Below, piece after piece: positions 43,351 through 51,509 of a DNA stretch of 64,000 bases (its first letter is position 1; every line of letters begins with the position of its first letter). A model generated the notes under the pieces. It had not been told where the DNA came from and searched no databases. It worked only from the letters and a program-made list of their open reading frames with translations. Position numbers and translations under genes: made by a program. Source of the DNA: Paraburkholderia humisilvae (GTDB lineage: Bacteria; Pseudomonadota; Gammaproteobacteria; Burkholderiales; Burkholderiaceae); the NCBI RefSeq assembly GCF_902859855.1, contig NZ_CADIKH010000024.1, positions 45,841 to 109,840 on the forward strand. Direction: 5' to 3'.

Positions 43351-44430
43351 CTAGTGCCGCGGCACGCCGTCTTTCCATTCGCTCCAATGCGACACGATGT
43401 CCTGCACGAGCGGATTGCCTGCCAGGAAAAGGTTATCGAGTGCGATCGTAAAGCCGCCTTGGGACGCGTAGTTCAGCAGATTATCCGCGCTTGTCTGGCC
43501 GGCATATGGGCGGTCGAAGTCCGAGCCGGCGCGCAGCACCGCAACGCGCTGCAGATCGACCCGGTGATCCACAGCCGCCCGCTTCAGCGCTTCATAGGTC
43601 GCGTTGTCTTCCTGTTGCGTCGTGCAATAGGTGCCCTTGCCGTTGGTCATGATTTTGGTCCATTGACGCGCGCGTTCGCCAAGCGCGGTGCCAGACCACC
43701 ACGTGTCGCCCGCCAGCGTGTCGCAGCGAATCACGCTCGGCGGACGGTTGGCCGGCGCATAGCTGAACTTCGCGCGCGCGGCCTGCGCCTGCGCGTCGTC
43801 CGATAGCGTCACCTGGTGCGACAGCGCGAAGGCCGCGTCGACCAGACGCGGGTTCAACTGAAACACTTCAGTGCGATAGTCGAGCGGCGGCTGATCGGTG
43901 GGGCTTTTGGTATTGATGCCGAGATAGCCGGTGCTCCAGTCGGCGGGAATCTCACGCGCATCGATCTCCCATTGAATCCCGAAGTCGACCAGATAGTCGG
44001 CCCAGGCGGCGGAGCCCACCGTGCCCTGCTGCGGATCAATTCCGGCGATCCCGGCCACCATGAAATACGTGTGCCGCAAATCGAAACGCGATGAAAACGT
44101 CAACGCCATTGTCGATGCCGCAGCATTCGCGTGCCCCATACCGGTTGTCATGACGCACACGTCCTGACGGTTGCATTGCACGGCCGGATAGTCCGGCGAC
44201 AGGCCAGCTACCGGGATGGTCCGCCAGGGGCCGAGCCTATCCAGCCACACCTGTCCTTCCGGGCCGAACATTGAAATAATCATCACCTTGACGGGCTGTG
44301 CGCCGGACTCACCGTCGCCATGCGCAATGCGATCGTCATCTTGTGCGATTGCGGTCGTGGAGCAGGCGGCCATGCAGGCAGTCAATGCCCACGCCCACAC
44401 CGTTGACTTGACCGAAATGCGATTTACCAT
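43351..44430 (-). CDS. Purine nucleoside permease (NUP) family exported protein
   Basis: This 359-residue protein has an N-terminal signal (about residues 1-30; the MAAC-S sequence could be a lipobox) and an NUP-family body: VKVMIISMFGPEGQVWLDRL, then VCVMTTGMGHANAAASTMAL, then FMVAGIAGIDPQQGTVGSAA (about residue 125). DTWWSGTALGERARQW is found about residue 240. Fungal NUP proteins import purine nucleosides, but the fold resembles nucleoside phosphorylases, so bacterial members may be periplasmic nucleoside-binding or hydrolytic proteins. GGGGG before the ATG selects this start. Confidence 0.85.
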   Translation of the reverse strand: MVNRISVKSTVWAWALTACMAACSTTAIAQDDDRIAHGDGESGAQPVKVMIISMFGPEGQVWLDRLGPWRTIPVAGLSPDYPAVQCNRQDVCVMTTGMGHANAAASTMALTFSSRFDLRHTYFMVAGIAGIDPQQGTVGSAAWADYLVDFGIQWEIDAREIPADWSTGYLGINTKSPTDQPPLDYRTEVFQLNPRLVDAAFALSHQVTLSDDAQAQAARAKFSYAPANRPPSVIRCDTLAGDTWWSGTALGERARQWTKIMTNGKGTYCTTQQEDNATYEALKRAAVDHRVDLQRVAVLRAGSDFDRPYAGQTSADNLLNYASQGGFTIALDNLFLAGNPLVQDIVSHWSEWKDGVPRH

Positions 44431-44967
44431 GAATCCCCCTTTTGTCAATGTCTTATGCTGATCAAGTGATAAAGAACGACTGATACCTACCGGGTGACCG
44501 CTTAACTGATTGCGGCGAATATTATCCTCGGTAGCATCGTCAAGCATGCGCCGGAAAATAGAGTGCCCTTTTACGAATTTGCAATTGTCAACCGGCTTAC
44601 AGATAATTCCATGCCAAGGCAGGCACCACGACTATCAACTCGAATAGCTACACGACACGCAGATTCAATGGCCGAGGCCAGTCGTCGGGTCCGAGACGGC
44701 GTATGACCAATTTGGAACAACAACAATCGTATTGCCTCGTTCGTGACAGCAAATCCGCGAATTGCAAAAAATTTGCGGCCGGTCTAAGCTATAAATCAAC
44801 GACTATAAACGACGTTCTTTGAACATTTCGCCAATGCGAAATGAGTGTCGCGCCGCGCTGACACGGATATTTTCCGACGCATTCAAAATCATTAAATAAA
44901 AGAAGAAAAATTACCGGATATCCAAAGCAGATATCGGTATGACCTACGCATGTAACAGGGGGAAAGC
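44431..44967. other. Divergent intergenic region before luxR
   Basis: This 537-bp, increasingly AT-rich region lies between the NUP gene and luxR. No gene, tRNA or lux-box-like palindrome was found. AGGGGGAAAGC at its end is the luxR ribosome site. Confidence 0.4.
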
Positions 44968-45699
44968 ATGTCATCAAGCATACTTAGCCAGGACGCATTG
45001 GATCAACTTTCGCGAGCTAAATCCGAGGAAGATGCCAGGAACCAATTGAGCAACATCGCCGGCACGCTCAATTTCGACTTTTTCCTGTATGCAGAGATCT
45101 TCAGTTTCGGAAAGCAAAATTCAATCGTAAAAATTATCTCAAACTACCCGAGAGAATGGCGATCGAAATACGATTCGGATAATTACATCAATATTGATCC
45201 GATCATGGATCACTGCGAGCATCGACTGGTGCCTCTGATATGGAGCGATATCGTATACAGGTCTTACCGGCAGCAGGAATTCATGGAGGAAGCCCGTGGT
45301 TTTGGTCTGGTCACAGGGATCAGCTTCCCCAATCATTGGAAACATGGAGACGTTGGCGTCCTGAGCTTTGCAAGCCGGGCGGGCGCGGATTTCACGTCAG
45401 CCAGCCAGCACTTCGAACCGTTGACGATCGCGCAAGGAGCGTTGACGGCCGCATTCATGCACGATGTCATGGAGCGACTTCTAAACAAGCAGGAGAATGT
45501 GCTGCGCGCACCGCTAACGACGCGGGAACTCGAGTGTTTGAAATGGATCGCGATAGGAAAGACGACGTGGGAGATATCGTCGATACTGGGCATATCTGAA
45601 CACGGTGTCCTCTATCACGTCCGCAACATCATGCTGAAGTTCGACGCTCAGACCCGCCACGTCGCGGTTTTAAAAGCTATGGCCTGCGGCCTTCTCTAG
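44968..45699 (+). CDS. LuxR-family quorum-sensing regulator
   Basis: This 243-residue acyl-homoserine-lactone receptor and regulator has an autoinducer-binding domain (residues about 15-165). Its hallmarks are YPREWRSKYDSDNYINIDPI (Trp, Tyr and Asp of the ligand pocket) and GLVTGISFPNHWKHGDVGVL. The LuxR helix-turn-helix (about 178-240, LTTRELECLKWIAIGKTTWE) follows. A luxI gene with a lux box between the two lies directly downstream, so it is the cognate receptor. Base composition is lower in GC than flanking catabolic genes. Confidence 0.95.
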   Translation: MSSSILSQDALDQLSRAKSEEDARNQLSNIAGTLNFDFFLYAEIFSFGKQNSIVKIISNYPREWRSKYDSDNYINIDPIMDHCEHRLVPLIWSDIVYRSYRQQEFMEEARGFGLVTGISFPNHWKHGDVGVLSFASRAGADFTSASQHFEPLTIAQGALTAAFMHDVMERLLNKQENVLRAPLTTRELECLKWIAIGKTTWEISSILGISEHGVLYHVRNIMLKFDAQTRHVAVLKAMACGLL

Positions 45700-45750
45700 C
45701 GGCATATACCAGGGATACCGGACCACAGCATTCAGCGCAGGCACCGATCG

Positions 45751-45770
45751 CCCTGCAAGTTCTTGTAGTG
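45751..45770 (+). promoter_or_regulatory. lux box upstream of luxI
   Basis: CCCTGCAAGTTCTTGTAGTG is a 20-bp dyad (CTnCAAGnnCTTGnAG core) ending 54 bp before the luxI start. It closely resembles the second palindrome at 47724-47745. A weak -10 (TCAAAT, 45792-45797) lies 21 bp after it. It implies positive autoregulation of luxI by the LuxR protein. Confidence 0.82.
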
Positions 45771-45824
45771 GCGTTCAATGCGCTTCCGCGTTCAAATGTC
45801 ACAGCCAGGACCGGGAGATGAGAG

Positions 45825-46448
45825 TTGGAAATACAATTCAAGCGTCTTAACGGCGCTTCGTGGACAAAGGATCACGAGGCGATGTTCAGACTGCGTCATC
45901 GTGTCTTTGTTGAGAGGCTCGGGTGGGAACTGCCGGGAACTGCATTGCTGGAAAGTGACAGCTATGATGCGGAGCAAACGCACTACCTGGTAGCGTTCTT
46001 ACAGGACGTGTGCATTGGTTGCTGGCGTCTATTGCCCACTACCGGTCCTTACATGCTTCGCGACGAGTTTACCGCTCTACTTGGGGACAACATCCCGCCG
46101 CACGACGCCTGCGTCTGGGAACTGAGCCGGTTCGCAATCGAAAGCGAGCAGCAGAACGCTTTCGGTTTCGCGGATGCGACGCGGCAAATGTTCAGTGAAG
46201 TCCATCGGTTTGCGATGGATCACGGCATCAGGCGCTATGTAACCGTAACCACGGTAGCAATCGAACGCATGTTACGACATGCGGGAGTGGCGTGTGAACG
46301 CTTCTCGGCGCCCCAACCACTGGGGAATGACCTCGCTGTCGCCGTGAGTCTTTCACCAGCGGACTTTGGACGTGCGGGTGCCGCCGTACGCAAAGTTGGC
46401 ACCATGGCCAAAGACGAGCACAATCTCCGGGATATGAGCGCTGCATAG
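45825..46448 (+). CDS. Acyl-homoserine-lactone synthase, LuxI family
   Basis: This 207-residue AHL synthase makes an N-acyl-homoserine lactone from S-adenosylmethionine and an acyl-ACP or acyl-CoA. The conserved residues are present: the R..F....W block (FRLRHRVFVERLGW, about residues 22-35), the two Asp (SDSYDAEQTHYL, about 44-55), GCWRLLPT (Arg about 69) and the ELSRFAI block (about 100-106). Translation appears to begin at a TTG with GGGAG seven bases upstream; no in-frame ATG fits. The C-terminus is slightly extended. It pairs with the upstream luxR. Confidence 0.95.
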   Translation: MEIQFKRLNGASWTKDHEAMFRLRHRVFVERLGWELPGTALLESDSYDAEQTHYLVAFLQDVCIGCWRLLPTTGPYMLRDEFTALLGDNIPPHDACVWELSRFAIESEQQNAFGFADATRQMFSEVHRFAMDHGIRRYVTVTTVAIERMLRHAGVACERFSAPQPLGNDLAVAVSLSPADFGRAGAAVRKVGTMAKDEHNLRDMSAA

Positions 46449-46805
46449 TGGTCCACACCTGCCTCCTTTCGCAAAGACCACCTGCGCTGACTCCCAGCCA
46501 TCCCCGAAGCAACGCACATTCTGGCCGATCCGGAGTCGCAACCTACAGATTGTTCTAGTTGCGCAAGGCAGTTCAGTTGATTACCTTCCGGTGGAAGCGG
46601 ATCAGGTATTTAACGCTCCGCATGCTCGGCGGCTCCGTTTCACACACCACCGTATTTCAAAACCTGTTAAAGCGATATCACATTCAGTTAATTAGTATTT
46701 CCATATATTTAAATAGCAAGTCGTTCCGGTAAAACATGCAACGATAGATCACCCGCTAGCCGAAGCGCCTGTTCGTCGCTTCATGCACGAATACGAAGAA
46801 GATAG
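46449..46805 (+). other. Region between luxI and the lectin gene
   Basis: No gene was seen here. The sequence at 46541-46560 matches the luxI lux box in about 13 of 20 positions but is a poor dyad, so it is at best a degenerate LuxR site. The stretch 46660-46740 is AT-rich and may hold the lectin promoter. Confidence 0.35.
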
Positions 46806-47435
46806 ATGGCAAAGACGACCATGGGTTTTAACAATCTTCAGCATGTCCAGATTCAATGGGGTGAGATGTCAGCTCCGTGGCGCGAGGGCGGTATGTGGGT
46901 CATCGGCGGCCGGTCAGGCCAGAATGTTGTCGCGCTTGACATCAAATCCGGCGACAGCGGAAAAACGCTGACCGGAACGATGACCTATGCCGGGGAGGCC
47001 CCTATAGGCTTCCGCGCGGTGCTCGCGCGAACTAACACGTATCTGGTGGAAAATCAGTTGGGAGGCGGCGCCGCTCACTGGCATCCGGGGGGTACGTGGA
47101 TTCTTGGTGGCCGCGATCAACCCGTCGTTGCTGTCGATATCTTCTCCAGCGACAGCGGTAAGACGTTGAATGGCGACATGACTTATGCAGGGGAACATCC
47201 CGTCGGCTTCGAAGGGATCTCGACCGCTGGCAACAATTATTCCGTCCAGATTCAATGGGGCGGCTCGTCCTCGCCATGGCACCCCGGCGGTGTCTGGCTG
47301 CTCGGCTGTCGTGCGGGCCAGAGTATTGTCGAGCTCAATGTTACGTCGGGCGACAAAGGCAATACGTTCAACGGTACTATGACCTATTACGGCGAGGGGC
47401 CGATCGGCTTTCGCGCTACCGCGTTGCCACAATAG
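46806..47435 (+). CDS. OAA-family (Oscillatoria agardhii agglutinin-like) lectin, three repeats
   Basis: This 209-residue cytosolic-type protein is built of three ~66-residue repeats (about 12-76, 78-143 and 144-209). Each contains an N/IQWGG-like start, an APWxxGGxWxLGxR core and a TMTYxGExPIGF end. OAA-family lectins bind high-mannose glycans with one site per repeat. Members with two or four repeats are the known ones (PFA-type and BOA/MBHA-type), so three is unusual. Repeat 2 has Leu for the binding-site Trp (NQLGGG versus IQWGG), which may weaken one site. There is no signal peptide. Quorum control is suggested by its position downstream of luxI. Confidence 0.92.
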   Translation: MAKTTMGFNNLQHVQIQWGEMSAPWREGGMWVIGGRSGQNVVALDIKSGDSGKTLTGTMTYAGEAPIGFRAVLARTNTYLVENQLGGGAAHWHPGGTWILGGRDQPVVAVDIFSSDSGKTLNGDMTYAGEHPVGFEGISTAGNNYSVQIQWGGSSSPWHPGGVWLLGCRAGQSIVELNVTSGDKGNTFNGTMTYYGEGPIGFRATALPQ

Positions 47436-48086
47436 TCATCGGCTGGCACGTGGGTGAGACAGTTCAGCGCATCGCATCACCATCCCAGCACCGCGCGCTA
47501 TCGTTGAGTGCGCCCATGCCCGGTTTGTTCCATTTCCCAAGTTCCGAAATTGCCTGAAGCGACGACCCGGCATCCCTACCGCAGAGCTCGATCCAGACGC
47601 AGCGACGTGTCTACTCACGCTTCGTACATAACGCGTTTTACCCAGATTTAGCTCCATACACATTCTCTTAGGATATCAATTAATCGTGACGATGCCGGAC
47701 GTGAATTCCGTTTTAAATCTGGTCACCTGCAAGGTCTGGTAGGTGACGACGCGGGGAGCGTCGATGATACTCGAAGCAATGCGTGCTGAAGCGCTCAAAG
47801 ATATAGCGCAATACGCGGCGCTTGCGCCCGAACTGATTCCTGACGGCGTTTAGCCTATCGACGCGCATCGAGGATGCGCAGATGAACGCTGTCACCGCCG
47901 TTTGCCGGAATAGTGTGTGTGCTTGGGGACAATCAATTTTTGTTGCTGGCCGGGGATATCGCCACTCCGGATGCTGCGAAACCTGTCGCTGAATCCGCTC
48001 CCAGGTTTCATGGCGTAAACCTGGCGATCTACTACGGGTGCGAGCCTTTGAAAAGGCGAACGAATACACCTGTTCAGGAGGTTTCC
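47436..48086 (+). other. Region with lux box and long leader, no gene called
   Basis: This stretch of about 650 bp lies between the lectin and the 48087 gene. The ORFs in it (for example a minus frame at 47713-48069 and a GTG-started extension from 47913) have unlikely composition and no ribosome sites. Its notable content is the lux box listed separately. The leader from that promoter to the ATG would be about 310 nt, long enough for regulation at the RNA level. Confidence 0.4.
47724..47771 (+). promoter_or_regulatory. lux box and -10 of the 48087 gene
   Basis: The 22-bp palindrome CACCTGCAAGG-TCTGGTAGGTG (47724-47745) shares most positions with the luxI lux box. GATACT (47766-47771, five of six -10 consensus bases) begins 20 bp after it, the spacing expected for a LuxR-activated promoter with the box centred near -42. 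It predicts LuxR/AHL activation of the rightward transcript. Confidence 0.75.
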
Positions 48087-48797
48087 ATGGCTTCGACGAA
48101 TTGGAATAATGGACAATTGATTACCCTGAATCCAGGCGACACTGCGACTTGCCAGAAGCTCAACGCGAACCAGATATATGGGCTTATCTTTTATAACAGC
48201 GCAGGCAACGACGCTGGAGCTAACATATCGGTCGTATGGAGCCAGTCGCAACCGCCGGCGCCCGTATATGTGCCGGGAACGACCGGTAATCAGGGCCTGG
48301 CATCGGTTCTGTTTGTGAATGGCTCTGACACCACGACGGTCTCAGCCGCAATGCTACAGAGCCAGCCGGGGGCACAGGTACAGACGTATATCGCCAGTGT
48401 CAAGATGCCCGTTGACACGAGCGGCATCAATAACCAACCTCTGCAGGCCGACGGCCAGACACACGCCTTCAGCAAATTCACTCGTTACTATACGGTGCCG
48501 GCTTCTCACTGGTATCAGGCGCAGATACAAAGCACCATCAATCAATTCATCACGATTCAGTTTACCGAACAGACGGCTACCGTCAACGTGGTCAATTCTC
48601 TGGTCGATCCTGGCACCCTCATCCAGGCGGTGGGCAGTGCGGTCGGCCAGGTCACCAAAAACATCGTTAAAAACCAGACGCTCTCGTGGCCACTGCAAGG
48701 CAACGGACAGCAGATTGTTTTCGTCAATGCCGACAGCGTTCAAAACTCGCAAAGCGCCAGCATTTCTTTGCAATCGCTGAGCGCGTTATATTCCTGA
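48087..48797 (+). CDS. Quorum-controlled protein of unknown family
   Basis: Unrecognised 236-residue protein. The ATG at 48087 is clear: AGGAGG lies four bases before it, and the longer GTG-started reading is discarded. It has no signal peptide. It is rich in Asn, Gln, Ser, Thr and Val in a beta-strand-like alternation, for example TNWNNGQLITLNPGDTATCQ at the N-terminus and FITIQFTEQTATVNVVNSLV near residue 150. It has few charged residues, as in structural or carbohydrate-binding beta proteins. A lux box upstream and the lectin gene next to it suggest joint quorum-controlled production, perhaps for cell-surface or host interaction. Confidence 0.75.
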   Translation: MASTNWNNGQLITLNPGDTATCQKLNANQIYGLIFYNSAGNDAGANISVVWSQSQPPAPVYVPGTTGNQGLASVLFVNGSDTTTVSAAMLQSQPGAQVQTYIASVKMPVDTSGINNQPLQADGQTHAFSKFTRYYTVPASHWYQAQIQSTINQFITIQFTEQTATVNVVNSLVDPGTLIQAVGSAVGQVTKNIVKNQTLSWPLQGNGQQIVFVNADSVQNSQSASISLQSLSALYS

Positions 48798-48807
48798 TTC
48801 CGTAGAA

Positions 48808-48841
48808 GCGGACTGCATCTTCCTGTGAAGATGCAGTCCGC
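48808..48841 (+). terminator. Perfect 15-bp hairpin after the 48087 gene
   Basis: GCGGACTGCATCTTC and GAAGATGCAGTCCGC form a perfect 15-bp stem with a CTGT loop 10 bp after the stop codon. No T-tract follows, so it may act as an mRNA-stabilising or factor-assisted terminator. The stretch 48842-49093 shows no gene. Confidence 0.65.
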
Positions 48842-49093
48842 AATTCGCTCCCATTACCGCCCTTGCCCTCGCGTCACCGTCTGCGCTGGATAAAGGTTCG
48901 CGTTCGAACCCGCAAATGCACCTGTGGAACCTTTCAGAACCGGGCGGTGAGCTGCGATCCGAACCCCACGTGACACCTCCGCTTCTAGCGTCTTTGCTGA
49001 GCGAGTCATTTATCTGGTGCTCCTGGCATGACGACGACCACCTCCACGATAAAAGCGGTAATCCCAGGTGGCCCTTCAATTGCCGATTGGAGT

Positions 49094-49486
49094 CTACTCC
49101 GCACGCAGCAACGCGTCGCGATACGCAACCATCTGCAACTCCACAAGAAAACCATGATGCAGTTCGGGCACCGGCACCACTGCGCGCGCCGGTTTGTGCG
49201 CACCGAAACGCTCCGCATACAGCCGGTTGAATTCCGGCCAGTTATTCACGCCGACGATATACGCGGTGCACTGCACGACATCGGTCAGCCGGCAACCGGC
49301 CTCTTCCAGCACGCGTTGACAATGATCGAGCGTCGCACGCACCTGACGCGCGAAATTGTCCGGCCCGTCGAGCGCAACGCCCGGCCCTGGCAGCATGCCC
49401 GACACGAAGGTAAAACCGCCTGCCTGCACGGCTTGTGAATAGTGACCGCCAGGCGCCGGCGCTTTTTCGGTGAAGATAAAGTTCAA
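49094..49486 (-). CDS. RidA/YjgF-family protein
   Basis: This 130-residue RidA-like enamine/imine deaminase has the N-terminal APAPGGHYSQAV (substrate-site segment), FVSGMLPGPG and the C-terminal RAVVPVPELHHGFLVELQMV, where Arg (about residue 104) is the catalytic Arg. The usual P or K after the EL is replaced by a HH pair. RidA often accompanies pathways that release reactive enamines, such as degradation of N-heterocycles or amino acids. It ends a six-gene leftward operon after the MFS gene (3 bp gap). Confidence 0.9.
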   Translation of the reverse strand: MNFIFTEKAPAPGGHYSQAVQAGGFTFVSGMLPGPGVALDGPDNFARQVRATLDHCQRVLEEAGCRLTDVVQCTAYIVGVNNWPEFNRLYAERFGAHKPARAVVPVPELHHGFLVELQMVAYRDALLRAE

Positions 49487-49489
49487 GGT

Positions 49490-50887
49490 TCAGACCTCTT
49501 CGGGTAGGCGTTGGCCTCGTGTCTCCGGCAACCATGGCGCCAGCACGAGACCCACAAGATAGATAAAGCCGACCATCACCGCCGCGTGGCCGTAGCCGCC
49601 GAAACGGGTAATCAGCGTGCCGGCGATGAGCGGCCCGGTCCACGCGAGAAAGCGCGGCACATTGAAGCACAATGCGATCGCCGTGCCGCGCACGCGTGTT
49701 GGGTAGAGCTCGGGTAGCCATGTCGGCATCCACGTATACTGCCCGAGGCTGAAGAAACCGGCGACGCACGCAATCGCCAGCAGCAGATAAATTTCATGCG
49801 CCCACATGAAGAGCACCGGCGTCAGCACGAACGCCATCGCGAAGAACAGGAAGGTAATCGACTTGCGTCCATACGCATCCGCGAGAAACCCGAGGCCAAT
49901 ATAGCCAGCAATCGCGCCAACGTTATACGCCATGCCCGCGAAGCTTGCCCACCTGGCAGCCGCCATACCCGCCTGCGCCGCGACGGAACCGATATAAGGC
50001 GGCACCCACGTCGAAATGCCCCACCAGCCGAGTGTCGTGCTAAGCGACATCAGCACCGCGATCACCGTGCGGCGGCGCAGCTTCGGGTCCGCCAGCAGGT
50101 CGAACAACGTGAAACGCACGAGCGCCTGTTCGCGATCGTCGAGGGTTGCACCCGCCCGCTTGCGCGCAAGCGTCGCCTTGCGATACGCGTTGACCCGTTG
50201 CCACTGATCGGACTCCGGAATGCCCGCACGCATCCATAAGGTCGCCAGTCCCGGCAGCACGCCAATCAGGTACATATATCGCCATGCGTGCTCGCCTGCC
50301 CCGCTCATGAAAAGCCACACGAATGAAGCGACGAAAAAGCCGGTACCGAGCCCACACTGCATCAGACCGGCGCCTTTACCGCGATGGCGGTCCGGCCAGA
50401 GCTCCGCGGTCATCGCGGTGCCGGTCGCCCATTCCGACCCCATCGCAAGGCCGACAATGAAACGCAGCGCGGCAAACGACAGCCAGTTCCACGATAGCGC
50501 GCTCAGTCCGGTCGTCAGCGAGTACGCCAGGATCGCGAGCATCATCATGCGCTTGCGGCCGATGTAGTCGGTGAGCACGCCGCCGATCAGGCCGCCGATG
50601 CCCCAGCCGAGCAGCGTCAACGCAATGACGAGGCCCGCATAGAATGGAATCTGCGCGTGCAGCGACGGTTCGAGCAGCTGGCCGAGCGCACCACCGACCG
50701 TCAGAATCAGCGCGTAGGTTTCATAGCCATCGAAGAACCAGCCGAGATTGGACGCAGCGAGCGCGCGCCACTGTTGCGCATTGATCGACCGATACCACAC
50801 AACGTTCAAGGCCATATCGCTCGTTGCACAAGGCGGCGCCTGTACGCCACGCGCGCCGCCGTTCGACCTCTCCAGAGGTTGATGCAT
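49490..50887 (-). CDS. MFS transporter, sialic acid/metabolite:H+ symporter-like
   Basis: This 465-residue, twelve-span MFS protein has an LGWFFDGYETYALILTVGGA first span (about residue 47), the loop 2-3 motif GGVLTDYIGRKRMMMLAILA and loop 8-9 FLADAYGRKSITFL. A central cytosolic loop (about residues 225-262) is charged. It lies between the molybdenum hydroxylase and RidA genes in one operon and probably imports the substrate of the pathway. Confidence 0.9.
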   Translation of the reverse strand: MHQPLERSNGGARGVQAPPCATSDMALNVVWYRSINAQQWRALAASNLGWFFDGYETYALILTVGGALGQLLEPSLHAQIPFYAGLVIALTLLGWGIGGLIGGVLTDYIGRKRMMMLAILAYSLTTGLSALSWNWLSFAALRFIVGLAMGSEWATGTAMTAELWPDRHRGKGAGLMQCGLGTGFFVASFVWLFMSGAGEHAWRYMYLIGVLPGLATLWMRAGIPESDQWQRVNAYRKATLARKRAGATLDDREQALVRFTLFDLLADPKLRRRTVIAVLMSLSTTLGWWGISTWVPPYIGSVAAQAGMAAARWASFAGMAYNVGAIAGYIGLGFLADAYGRKSITFLFFAMAFVLTPVLFMWAHEIYLLLAIACVAGFFSLGQYTWMPTWLPELYPTRVRGTAIALCFNVPRFLAWTGPLIAGTLITRFGGYGHAAVMVGFIYLVGLVLAPWLPETRGQRLPEEV

Positions 50888-51008
50888 CGACCGTCTCCTT
50901 CGTTATTGTTCCGCGCGTCTTGTGTCTCCGTCGTCCTGGCGGCGCACGCGGTGTTGTCTGACCCGCTGATGCCGGTGCATGCACGATCGGCGTGCAAACC
51001 GCTGTGCT

Positions 51009-51506
51009 TTACTTCACGAGCTCAGCAGTGGACCTGCGCATCTGCGCCGCCAATTTCACGGCCTCGATAATTTCGGGGTAGGCCGCGCAACGGCATAGAT
51101 TGCCCGACAGGAAATGCCGGATCTCCGCTTCGGTCGGATCGGGGTTGCGCTCGAGCAGTTGCCGGCTCATCAGAATGAAGCCGGACGTGCAAAAGCCGCA
51201 CTGAAACGCGCCGCATTCGATAAATGCCTGCTGCACCGGGTCGAGTTCGCCATTCGCGTCCAGCGCTTCGATCGTGCTCACTTCGCCGCCATCGGCCATC
51301 GCCGCAAGAAACAGGCAGCCTGACACGCTCTCGCCATTGACGATCACCGTGCAGCATCCGCACAGTCCCTGCCCACAGCTTTCACGCGCGCCATACAGCG
51401 AAAACTGTTGCCGCAACACGTCGAGAATCGTGTGATGCGGTTCGATCCCCGCACTCACCGGTTCACCATTCAATGTGAAATGAATCATCAGCGAAGTCGC
51501 GCTCAT
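51009..51506 (-). CDS. [2Fe-2S] subunit of a molybdenum hydroxylase (CoxS-like)
   Basis: This 165-residue small subunit carries two [2Fe-2S] clusters. The plant-type cluster is in ARESCGQGLCGCCTVIVNGE (about residues 38-57) with a further Cys after ESVSG. The second is in GAFQCGFCTSGFILM (about 98-112) and LSGNLCRCAAYPEI (about 133-146). It passes electrons from the molybdenum to the FAD subunit. GAGGAAT before the ATG overlaps the end of the large-subunit gene. The complete set L/M/S is present in the operon. Confidence 0.95.
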   Translation of the reverse strand: MSATSLMIHFTLNGEPVSAGIEPHHTILDVLRQQFSLYGARESCGQGLCGCCTVIVNGESVSGCLFLAAMADGGEVSTIEALDANGELDPVQQAFIECGAFQCGFCTSGFILMSRQLLERNPDPTEAEIRHFLSGNLCRCAAYPEIIEAVKLAAQMRRSTAELVK

Positions 51507-51509
51507 CGG

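Noticed and set aside
46541..46560. Lux box directly before the lectin gene
   Set aside because: It matches the luxI box in only about 13 of 20 positions, is not a good dyad, and the -10 spacing does not fit. The lectin may be read from the luxI transcript instead.
47713..48069. 118-codon minus-strand ORF in the lectin/48087 gap
   Set aside because: It is Arg/Ser-rich without family resemblance or ribosome site, and it contains the lux box and promoter of the plus-strand gene.
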